Below the pieces are notes generated by a model, which searched no databases, was not told where the DNA came from, and saw only the letters and a list, made by a program, of their open reading frames with translations. DNA of 64,000 nt from Cinnamomum chago (lineage: Eukaryota > Streptophyta > Magnoliopsida > Laurales > Lauraceae). Made by a program: the position numbers and the translations under genes. This document shows, piece by piece, positions 23,501 to 35,500 of this stretch (positions are counted from its first letter, which is position 1; each line of letters begins with the position of its first letter). The stretch spans positions 67,709,501 through 67,773,500 of the forward strand of contig CP142451.1 in the NCBI GenBank assembly GCA_038049695.1, in the 5' to 3' direction.

Positions 23501-26500
23501 GGTCATCATCGAAAAGAAAGAAGTTGGATAGATCTACGCGTCGGGAACCATCTAATTTTGAATACGCACTGTCGATAAAAGATAGCGTTCCAGGTAGATT
23601 AAGCAATACAGTTGCAACGAAGAATAAGGAGAAAATGACTGTCCGTCGCACTCGGTCATGTACGTTTCTGCATTTGCTTCCTCAGTCTTTGGGCCCCTAT
23701 ATCCACACTATTAAGGATGTTGCAGCTGATGGTAACTGTGGATTCAGAGCGATAGCTGGTCTCCTAGGAATGGGCGAGGATAAATGGATGCAGGTTAGAA
23801 TGGATTTGAGCAATGAATTGCAGAGGTATCAAAATTATTATGCACTGGTCTATGGAGGAGAGGACAGGGTTGGGGAGCTGTATTATGCATTGTGTTACTT
23901 TGAAAGCAATCCTTCAGTTGATCGATGGATGACAATGCCGGACATGGGTCACTTAATATCTTCATATTATAACGTTGTATTGGTCCTTCTTTCACTGCAG
24001 CAGTGCCTTACTTTCCTGCCTTTGAGATCATACCCGATTCCATCAAGTTCTCATAAAGTGCTCGCGGTTGGTTTCGTCAATGGAAACCATTTTGTTCAGG
24101 TCTTCATGAAACCCGAATCACCCATGCCTCCCATTGCTACAAATTGGCATAGACACCACCATCCTGAAGCAGACTGATGGCAAATCCCATATGCAAAGAG
24201 CATCGAGCAATTCAGAGAATTGATTGGAAACAGTGTCGCAATGCAGGAGTTGGTCAATCTTGACAGCGATTGATTATGTGTACTCTCCATTTGATGTAAA
24301 CAAACATATTACCTATTTTGTATTGGATGGCCAATGAATTCGATCAGGTCTTTATGTGTTTATGTTGTGTATTAATTCATTAATAATATTCCAAAGAAGG
24401 TATTACTTCATTAACAACTGCTCGGTTAAACATGGTTGGGCAAATTTGTTCTGCACGGCAAATATGTTCCGTGCAAATGGATAATGCACGGCAGAAAGTT
24501 GTCGTGCATAAACTATTTGCACATTAATAAAGTGCCGTGCAGACACTATTTGCTCGGAACATGGTGGCCGTGCAGTGTATTTTACCAATTATTCGGACAG
24601 AAACACATAACATACATATCCATATAAAACATACAAGTTCAAACATAAAAAAGTGTATCCTCAAAACATCTATTAAAAAAATGGATACAACCAAAAATCA
24701 GGTGATCCATCCATACATATCCAAAAAATTTCTTACATCGCAAAATTGGATAAACCCATCCATACATCCTCTAAAGTGTATGCTTTAATTTCCCATCCAT
24801 ACAGACTTAACAAAAGAATAAGACAAAAAAAAAAAAAAAACCCTCATGCCATCATGGATCTGTACGTCGTCGGTACGTCACCGGCAAGCCCTCCAGGATC
24901 TCGAGGGTGGTTTAGAGTGCCCGGTAATAGAAATCTGCAGGCTGTTCCGTTCGTGCAATAGTAGCGTGGAGATGGTCCCTCGCCCGAGTAATCTGTAAAA
25001 AACAATTAACTGTGTCAATACCTAAGATAAGTATAACAAATGGATGCATAATGTTTCGATAAAGTACAAACACTCACCACTCTTGGAGTAGGGTCAGCTA
25101 TACCCTCATTAGGGTGATAGTGGGAATGGCGTTCGGGGTTCTGTACTCGAGGGTGTGAAATCCTAAAAAACCACTCGAGGTAGTCGGGTGAGCACTCACA
25201 TGCATGTTGCGCTCGATGGCCGCGGTGTGCTAAGGACAATACATGATCCTCGCAAGTAACCCAGTACTGGTCTAGAAATCTGTAAGAGACCCTGTATTGT
25301 CCAGCAGTAGATCCCCGAGACGCACGAATGGGGGCGAGCGGTGCTGGTGGGATGGTCTGTACATATCCAAACTGTCGGAGAACCCTATGTGGATGGTAGG
25401 GTTCAATGACATCTAGCGCTCTCAAGCAACCACAAAAGAAAGATATCTGATGGAATGGATGATGAGCCCTAACACCAGTATACGGATCCCACTGGACATG
25501 TGGCAAGTAAATTAAAGAACTCATTATTATAATAAAAATTTGTCCATTGAAAAAAAGTAAAATAGATACCAAGGACCCCATATGGGTGCTCACCTCACTC
25601 GGATGTAGGTCATCCAGCCTCTCACGCAATAGTTTTATATTCTCCATCGCAATCCCAGAATCCTGTCCAGCATTCCAGCGGCTCGCTTGAGGCATACTAG
25701 CGGTATATCCCCACTGCACAGGAGGACGGGTAAATGGGAAGTGCTCGTACACCCAAGACTGCAAAAGATACCAATTATTAATTATACAATTTAAAGGAAC
25801 AATTACAATGGAACATGTATATGTATATGTATTACCGTGAGCAGTGTCAGACATCCAGCAATCTGTCGCACGTCTGCCCTCGTGGCGGTCCCCAATTGGC
25901 GATAAAGATATGCAAGTGTGGCAGCCCCCCATGCATAACGACGGACCCGTGGCAAGTCCATCAGTAAATGTAGGTAGGCATTGGGGACTCGAGTGGCTGA
26001 CTTATCGGCGAAGAGTGTGCAGCCTAACAAATACAGAAGATAGCCTCTAGCTGCACACTCTACCTGCTCAACAGACGACGCAGGACTCACCTCGCCGCAC
26101 ACCTGTTTGATCCAGGCCATCCTCACTACCCCACCACGCGCTACTCTCAACTCAGCTGACGCAGATGCCCTATCCACGCCCAGTCCAAGCTCAAGTAAAT
26201 CTACTTGATCAGTAAATCCCATACTAGTCGATGCGTGGACAGGCAGTCCCGTTACTGGGATGCCGATGAGAGTACCCACATCATCTAAGGTGATCGTCAT
26301 CTTACCAAATGGCATGTGGAAGGTATTTGTCTCGGGCTGCCACCTCTCTACAAAGTTGGATACCAGAGGGCTGGAGATATATCGGTAAGAAAAACGCTTC
26401 AAATCTGCCAATCCAGACTCTTCTATAATTTGGTGAAACCGAGGAACATGGATATCGGCCCCATCCCCGGGCAAAGGTATGTACCAATCCTTCAGCCCTC

Positions 26501-29500
26501 GCCAATGATTGATACATTTGAGTGCCTCACGTTCCTGCACATTACAAGTATAAATCTTCATTAATATATGTTATTATAGACTTCAACACATCTTATTTGA
26601 AAAACGATTAATTAAAACATTAAAAAAGGCAATTGTACCTCCCCGTCCCATATGGACAAGGCTACGTGTGTCCTAAAACTCATAAGGACAGATAGGTCGG
26701 CCGGACCGCCGGGGATAGGACGCTCCCTTGCCGCCGCAGCAGGAGGACTAGATGACTGTCCCTCCTCGAAATGGGAATCATCCTCCCCTGGTGCCGCTGC
26801 AATAAGACTGGACGACTGTGCCTCCTCCTCAGAGGAATCATCCTCTGAAGAACTGTCACCATGCTCTTCTCCTGGTGCCGATGCACGGGGACTGGACGGC
26901 TGTGCCTCCTCCTCTGAGGAATCATCCTCTGAAGAACTATCAACATGCTCCTCAACCTACTCCGGGAGTGGATCCTGTTGCAGTTTTCATCTTCGTTCAG
27001 ACGCCGTTGGCCGTTGACGGCCGGCGGTCGAAGAACTCGCATGCACACCTCGGTAACGCGATCTTGAGACACCGATCTTTGTCCGAACTCTCGATGGCTC
27101 GCTAGAAGAACTGGCCCGTCCCCTTGTCATCTGTGAGCTGGCACCAATACGGCGAGCTGGTCTTCTCGGCATTTCTTCCAGTCTGTTAAAAATGAAAACC
27201 AATAAGAGGATATCATATTTTTTTGTACTACTCGGTTTAAATAGACAGTGCAACATTATTCTGCATGGCGAAATGGAACCGTGCAAGTTCTGTTTGCACA
27301 GCTCAATTTTACCGTGCAACCTCTGTTTGCACGGTAATATGAAACCGTGCAAACTATATTTGGTCTGCTATTACATGCCGTACAAATTATATGTGCACAG
27401 CTTATATAGGTCGTGCATATATATTCTGCACGGTTTAAACTTGCCGTGCAGAAAATCCCTGCACGTCTCTGGACTGCCGAGCAGATCGCGAACAACTATT
27501 CATGTTTTCAAAAATGGAAAACATTGGAGTTCGAAACTATTCATGTTTTCATTACGGACTTCCCTATTTGTTGCAAAGGTCTCACAACTATACTCTCTAA
27601 TGCATAAATTACAACCTAAACAAATTTGTGAAAATGATAAACCTATGAAGAAGAAGAAGAAGAAGAAGAAGAAGAAGAAGAAGGGCTCTCACCTGTTTGA
27701 GTGTCCCTGATGAAGAAGACTGTCACGCCCCCGAACCGAAACCTCAGGGGCGGGAAATGGGATTAGCATAAATTGTATTTTACTTCTCCCAAGATCCGCG
27801 TGTGTGAAGACAACACATTCTGAATATTTTGCGGAAGCATTTGTGGTGTTGCGACCCGAAGTCCGTGGCCATCGGATTCCGCGTCGCACTCAACCTTTAG
27901 CACATAGCTAGTATATCAAGTATCATCTCAGACTGGAGTAAACGTCACAATAAATTACAGAGCTGACAGTAACAGGATATTACATTCCCAAATGTGTTCA
28001 AGTTACAATTATCAATGTACATTAATTAAGAATCCCAAGAAAAAGGCTAATAAAAGCCATACAACAATAAGCTATAAACTACTACCCAAATGTGACATAG
28101 CTCCGATGTCAAGCTCAATGTCTACATGACATAGCCGACAAAACAACCTGCAAGGCATGGCTCCACAGCCAACAAAACACTCAACTCGGGGCGAAGAAAT
28201 CTGAACCTGAGTACCAAAAGTAGTGGGTCAGACACGACGGTCTGGCAGGTGGATGAAAAGATAACAAATATACTGAAGAATAAAACATAAGATACATCAT
28301 GCTATTCGATCAAATGCTACATATAATTAAACGGGTGCAAAGTCGGGAATCTCGGGGAAAAACCTGTATTCATTTCAAGCACGGGTAAAACATGAATATC
28401 TAATAAAACACGTGTTCATTTACATTATCTATAAACATAGATATTTGACAATCGGGTATTCCCTTAAAACATGTATAAACATAGTGGTTTGACAAAACAA
28501 ACGTTCATTTGAAACTTAAGTAAAACACAAGTATACAACAAATCAAGTGTTCATAGCAGTTTAGCAAAACCAAAGTCCATTTGAAACATATGTAAAAATA
28601 CGGATATTTAACAAACCGGGTGTTCATTTAAAACAGGTGTAACCAAGGAAATCTGACAAGGCTAATGTTCATTTAAACCTATTCCAAAGTATGGATATTT
28701 AAACAAATCGGGTATCATGTAAAATAGGCATAAACATAGGAATCTGGCAAAACAAGTGTCATTTGAAACCTATTTCAAAGCATGGGTATTTAACAATTCG
28801 GGTATTCATTTAAAAACAGGTATAAACATAGATATCTGACAAACCAAATGTCCTTTAAAACAAGGCACGGATATTTAACAATTCGAGTGTTCCTTTAAAA
28901 CACGTGTAATCATATAAATCTAGCAAAATCATTGATCGTATGGAACATATGTAAAAGCACGGGTATTCACCCAACCGGCATTCATGTAAAACATGTACGG
29001 GTGCAAAGGACATAAAACAATATAATAGTGATTGAATTTACAATAGAGAGCATTAACACTTATCTAAATAACAACTTTCATAAAAGCAATGAATCGTTTA
29101 TCTGAAAACAAGTAAGCAATATAAACCATGTCGGGTGTCCAAGGAATCGGGAACTGGCAAGATGGCAATCACAAGAAGCTAAGTCCTCTATCACCGAAGT
29201 GACAAGAGCGGGACGTTGGTCTCAGTCACACAAGGTGAGGAGACTCAACGTAAATCATATATACAATAATAAATATACGGGAACGGGAACGGGACCACGG
29301 TAGCGAATCGGGTATCGGGACGGGACCACGGTAATAACCGGGTATCGGGATCCAAACTGCAGCTGGCGGGACGGGAGAGGGATTTCCAAGTCGGTGGATC
29401 AAACCGACAAGATATCCAAGCTTAGTGATGCCGACTCATAGGTCAAAACCAATCGAGACATATGCAAGTAAATCAAGTACAGTAAGTAAACGGGTAAAAC

Positions 29501-32500
29501 GGGGGTGCTCAAGGGCACACTGTCACTTCATATCGGGCAATACATTCGGGACAAATAACTGTTACTAGTGTAACTTCAATGCTTTCGGGGAAACAAGTAA
29601 ATCAAGTACAATAAATAAACGGGTAAAACGGGGGTGCTCAAAGGCACACGGTCATATCATGTGATGCAATGCACTTCGGGACAAATGACTGTTACTAGAG
29701 TAACTCCAATGCTTTCGGGAAAACCAGTCATGTAATGCAAATCTCGGGGAAAGAGGTGAAACAATGAACTATAACAATTTCGGGAAAAGTATTAATTTCA
29801 AGATCTATTTAAGTGAATAGGGGTCCCGTATGTCGATTATAATCATTACTTGGTACTCCTTGAGTTTGAAGACATTCCGGGCTCCTTATGCACTTTTACT
29901 ATTTTAAAATCTTAACTTGAGCTTATGGGTAGTTCTAGATGTTACAATAGCAAGAATCGAGATTATCAACGGTCCATCCTAGGCATGACATTAATCCGGA
30001 AACATCGAGCAACCTATTCAGTCACCGAGAGGAATGGAATTCGCGATAACCAAGGGAAGGACTTGCGTTTAGATATAAAGAAGATATCGCGTCGTTCCAT
30101 CCCGTTCAAGATTGAAATGGGTTGAACTTCGATGCATCCGAACCAACTGTGACGAGCATCGGCTCCAGACGCTCTCACATATGGTCGAGTGAGTCTGAGG
30201 AGGTTAGCCAAGGTCCACAAGGAAAAATAAACCTCAAAACCCACTGGACTCAAACTGAGTCCTCCGATCGGTCGGACCGAAGGTCCGATCAATCGGCTGA
30301 AATTTCTGTACCAGCGCCTTAAAACAGTTCAGACAGGCCGCATCGCTCGAGTGAATCTAAGGGTTCGCTCGAGCGAACTCATCGGTCGAGCGGTTATTAA
30401 AATGCGTTCGAGCGACCAGGTTATTGGAAAACCCGTATCCCTTTCTGGACAGGTCGCTCGAGCGAACTGTCATGGTCGCTCGAGCGAACTGTCCAGAAAC
30501 TGAATTCTGGCAGTTCAGTTCTCTTCTTTCTCTTCCTTTTTCCTTTCCAACACTTATACAAATGAGTTTTTCCTTACTTCAACAACATTCTAATTGCAAT
30601 AAAACTCCCATCAAGACTTCAATGAATCATTAAATCCAACCTCTTTCTTCACATTCAATCCCCAAACAAGGAGAGGAGTTCCCATCATAGACAAGGGTTC
30701 ATTTGAGTCAACATTTATAGATAACAAGGTCTATTGATCACATTTCCATAACCAAAGATGTTTTAGCACAACTCTATAAATGAGTATCAATTTCAAATCA
30801 ATGCAACTCATAAACATAACCATGATTAGCCAAACCAATCCTATTCTTTATAAAAACCATATGAGTAAACTTGATCAAATGAAATGCATACCTCTCCAAG
30901 AGATTAACAAGATAGAAACAACCATTAATGTGCAAATTTCGAAATCCATATATATGTGACAAGGAGCATATGTGCAACATGTATCCAATGATCAAAAACA
31001 AGAAATAAACTTGGGATTTTCTCATAAAACTTTGATAACATTAAAAACATCCATTCATCCACTTGCCTTGGGTTCCAATCTAGCAAAACAAGCTCCTAAT
31101 CACCTCTCAAGCTCAAGATCAACAATCTCTACAAAAACCCCCAAAAAAGCCCTAAAATGGGTTACACAAAGAATGAAAATGAAAGAGGTTTCAATAATAC
31201 AAATGGAGCTTCTCAAGAGCTAGAGGAACACTAATCTAGGAGATGGGAAGAATCACTTACTTGGAAGGTCCTCTAATGGACAAGGTAAGCTCAAGGAAAG
31301 TCTTGTGATGGAGGGTTCTCTTCACAAATGGTATCAATGGGAAGCTTGCAAGATGAGGAAGAAGATGATGAGTTCCATTTCTTGGTTGATGCCAATCTTG
31401 GTGTGGATTAGAGGAGGAGAAGCAAGAAGAAGAAAAGGCAAGAAAACCCTAGACTCAAAAGGGTTGTGCTGGAACAAGAAGGATGAAATGAATGGCTAAT
31501 GGCTTCCCCTTTATTAACAAGTGAGTTGGGTAGGGTCCCACAACTAAAGGAGCTAAATGGGCTGAAATCATCTCTTTCGGGACCTCGGATGAATTCGACT
31601 AAGAAGGAAGAAATGATCGTCGAAATATCTAGTTTCCAAAAAGTGTATGTTTCACGGATTTCGAGAGTATCGAGTTTTGGGTACAGATTTGGTGTGAAAA
31701 GACTGTTTTGCCCTCAAGGCCAAGAAATCGGGTTTTGGGTTCTCAAATGGATACGGGATCAACATGAAAGTTGTAGGATTCCTCAAGATGAATGCAACGG
31801 GCCAAAAACACAATACGAAACAAATCGGAGAAATCTCACAAGTAAAAGCAAAGCCGAAAAGGAAACCCCCAAAGGGCCCCACAAGCTACCAAAGCACTCA
31901 AAAGCCCAAAACTAGAAGAAAAATCATTCTAGCTCACAAACTCAACCCAACAAATACTAATCCCACTAAAAGAACTAATCCACAAATAAAACAACACTAA
32001 TCCAAGAGATTAGGGGTCGGGTTCTCACAAAGACGAAGAAGAAGAAGGAGAGCAGCTCACCAACTGTCCACGAGGGTGTGAGAGCTCTGAAGTGGAGAAG
32101 GTCAACGACTCCGAAATGGCCAGAAATTTGAAAAATCTCAACGAGGGAATGTGTTTTAGGAAATGGAACAGGGAACGAATGGTGAGCTTGGATGGGCAGT
32201 TTGGGGATTATGGTGGGTGAGCTCAGCAAAATCAAGCCAAAATTAGAATGGGTGTGGTGAGGTCAGCAAGTGGGTGTATTCAGGAGAATAGGTAGGTGCA
32301 TATAGAATTTCTCAAACCCCTTTCCAAAGTGACTCCTCACACTCAAAAAGAAAAAAAGAAAAGGCCTCTGCTTGGACGAATGAAGGAAGAAGGAAGGAAG
32401 CCCACTCTCTCTCACTCTCTTCCAAACAGTCTAGGTGCCTCTCTGCTTCTCTCTGTCTCTCATCCAATAAGCCCCCCCCACTCTCAGATGCAAGACAAGA

Positions 32501-35500
32501 AAACCCCCATTCTACCTGCAAGGTGATTGATGCATACCCTAACATCTGGGTAACATCTTTCTTCTATGGTGACAATCTGCAACAGAGAGCCCGGCTGCAC
32601 ATGGCGTGGAGCGCACCTGAGAACAGAACCCATCTGCCTCTTCTATGATCAGAGCCCATCTGCATCTTCATTTTTTTCTCTACAATCCTCTGATTTCCGC
32701 ACTTCTCTGTAGTTGCTTCACAAATCTACACAGACATGACTAGCTGATCTTATTTTCTGCACTTTAGCGCAATTCATTTTTATTTTGATTGGTGTGATTC
32801 AGTAGTTGGAATTTTTCAGCAAAAGATGGATTTTGTATTTGGTAGATTTGATTAATTGTGATGGATTTGTTGGGATTGATTTTATATATTTTTTCAATTT
32901 ATTTAATAAGGAATCCGCATCCACACCAAACAACAAAACGATTGTTACACTGAAGAAATTTCTTTTGCACTAAACATAATTTTTCATCAACCACATAAAT
33001 CCTTTTTTACAGAATTCTTCTTCTACAGATTTTGCTGATGTGGCAAATTCCTCTTTCCTTGGAAAAGGGTAAACACAAACGTGCCCTCAATCTTTAATGA
33101 AAAGCTTTGCTGCATAAATTACTAGAGATGTATCCTTCTGTCATATCAATAAATAATTCAGAAACATGAACTGGCAATAGTTGGATCTTCAATTAAGTTA
33201 CTGATAATAAATGTTACTTGAGCCTAAAAGTTCATTAATTTGCACAATTGTATTATGTAAAGCTGCCGAGCTGGTCCTTATTCTTTGTTCATTATCTTAA
33301 TGACCAGTTTTGAGCTTACCTAAAAACAATTTTTTGCATTTCCAAGCTAGTTTGTGTGGAAAGGGAAGACACGGGATGTTAATGATCGGAATATCAAATA
33401 CAAGGGATGGAAAAATCATGGAGTGGATGATAAGTTTGCTGATGAAAATAAATCTCCACCCTCCACTAATAAGAATGAAAGTAGAGATTAGATCCTTGTA
33501 TTTTGTAATAATGAGGGGCATCACTGCATGCTGAAAGAAAATGGCCACGATTCACAATCTGTTGGCAACTATTCCTGATATCGGAGGGATCAATAAGCAC
33601 AGTGCCTTGGTAGATCTCCTGTCCTCACCCTTCACCCTTCTCCCATTAATTAAAGTACTCACCCTACCTCCTGTGGAAATTAGGACCAAGACGTGATTGT
33701 GCTCATACTTCCAATAGATTTGTTCTTTTGAAAAATTCCTGCTTTTGATAGATAATCATTATTTCTAAAGCAAATGTTATTTACATGTACATTGAGAAAT
33801 TCAAGAGGATTTTTTTCCTTTTTCATTCTCATTTTCTTTTTTTGCAACCACATTAGTTGGCAAAGGTTTCTTGAGGTCATCATCAGAGCAAACCAGAGTT
33901 TGTACCCTGTACCTCCTCTATCGAGGAAGGCATGCTGCACAAGTTTTGAAGATAGTCTTCAAACCAAATGAAAGGACTAGATGCTGGAATCACCTCGCAG
34001 ATTCTCTGTAGGGTAAATGGAGGACCTTCAATAAAGCTAAGAAGAGCTGCACATCCAAATAACAACTAGTGAGCTTTCACATTCCACTTAACAGAACCCC
34101 ATTCAGAGAACTCATTATGAGTAAATACATCATCAGCCCTAATGTTAGAAGCAATCTTGAAGAGAAGCTCTTTAATCATGTTGTTATAGGTAGAGTTCCA
34201 TTTTTTTCCCAAAAAGTAAATTCTCATTATATAACTGATATTAACAGGAAATACCATGAGATGAACAGATTAAAGGTTGCGGGTGCTGTGAATCCAGCTG
34301 GAAATGCTGGTGCTGGCGAAATATCACAGCCAGGTAAATGGGACAGCATTGAAAATGTGAGATCAAATTTCTTGTCAGTTTCATCATCAACGAAATAGGC
34401 AACCAAGGCATGGAACAGCAAAACAGTCTCTTGTACAGACATTTAAGCAAATTGCATGTGATGACACAGCTTATGTAGACCAATACAGCGTGAATATATC
34501 CAAGAACATGCCAACATTCAATATGCAAGGAAATTCAAAGGGATGGATACAAAAATAAATAAATAAATAATCATTATGAATTTTTTGCATATCTGAACTC
34601 TTAAACAAACCAGTAATCAGAGCAATAAACTATTCTGAGTTTGAACTTGCAGAAGATACAAGCTTTTGCCAACACGCAAGTTGCATACCATTGGACTTTC
34701 AGTAATCAGTACTGCATATCTACTTGGAATAACCAATGACCAGTCTTAAATAAAGATGAAACCACTAGAACAACAAAGTGCACCTATAGGGCCTGAGAGT
34801 GAGTGCACGAGTTCTCAAGTCTCATATTCTCAAGCAGGAAAAAAAAAAAGAAAGAAAAAAGAAAGAAAGAAATAATGAATGAAATCACAAGATATATGCA
34901 CAGTGATGCAGGCCAATAGGGGCTGCCCTTTTGGATCATGGGTTAAATCCATGTTGAGGTCCATTGGGCCATAAGAACTGGGCCAACTCGAGGCACATTT
35001 GATCTAGACCTATCCCAAAGGAAGCCCCCTTAGTCCCAGCCTGTTGAATCTTATCTTGGTCAATTTATAATAAATATATAGACTTGTGAGTCTTATCTGG
35101 GTAAATCAATAAATATTAACTTCCTTGAGTATTGTTAGTAACTTGGAATCTTATCATAATTAATTGTTCAAAGAATCCAACGATATCAGTATTTAGAGAA
35201 AACAAACAAAAGGGAAGTCAGAAAGAAGAAAGAAGAAAAAAGAAAGGAAAGAAAGAAGAAAAAAGAAACCATGTGAAGATGTTTGTTCGACCCCTAGATA
35301 TTCATTATAAAAGGATGTACTCCCTCCCTCCCTCCCTCTCGCTCACACACAAAATTTTGATTTTGAATGTCTGTTTGTGTGACCTTGATGTGGGGATGCA
35401 CTTTAGGCTTTGGCTTATAGAGCAATCAATTGATTAAACTTCCCTTATTTGATTTTTCATTGTTGTCATTCCCTCTTCTTCTTCCATCCTTTTCTCTTTC

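Larger units (their letters stand above)
27183..27692 (-). other. first intron (5' UTR) of the MULE-B PMD gene
   Basis: The minus-strand donor at 27692/27691 (gtgaga) and acceptor ending aacag at 27183 bracket the eight-unit hairpin array and an expanded (GAA)n tract. Confidence 0.65.
27721..32029. mobile_element. solo LTR, 4.3 kb, inserted in MULE-B
   Basis: It begins TGTCACGCCCCCGAACC, ends GGGTTCTCACA, and is flanked by a perfect 5-bp duplication aagac (27716-27720 and 32030-32034). TG...CA ends, 5-bp duplication and no coding content fit a solo LTR left by recombination of a retrotransposon with very long LTRs, possibly a chromovirus-type gypsy (inference). A sister copy is at 52088-56222 in the same orientation. 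It contains degenerate repeats of about 60-65 bp (28330-28990), a 129-bp tandem duplication (29465-29724) and a palindrome-rich cassette (30255-30500). Confidence 0.88.
21005..32313 (+). mobile_element. MULE-B, Mutator-like transposon with PMD gene, holding a solo LTR
   Basis: This is the second copy of the MULE family, opposite to MULE-A, with a perfect 9-bp target duplication. It spans 11309 bp, including a 4309-bp solo LTR plus its 5-bp duplication, so the MULE itself is about 7.0 kb. It keeps what MULE-A lost: PMD exons 4-5 and the third hairpin array. Its genes carry more damage than those of MULE-A. Large blocks are nearly identical to MULE-A; for example, the 252 bp at 23400-23651 and 14768-15019 encode the same shadow translation. 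Confidence 0.95.
19527..33993 (-). other. PP4R2 intron 5 with MULE-B and nested solo LTR
   Basis: The intron is 14467 bp. MULE-B with its inner solo LTR fills 21005-32313. The flanks 19527-20995 and 32323-33993 contain no recognised gene, only short repeats (20797-20995 with 32323-33087, and 19985-20145). Confidence 0.75.

Noticed and set aside
31499..31915. 138-codon ORF conserved in both solo LTRs (second copy 55782-56108)
   Set aside because: Similarity follows from the LTRs being the same family. The opposite strand is equally open and no domain is recognised.
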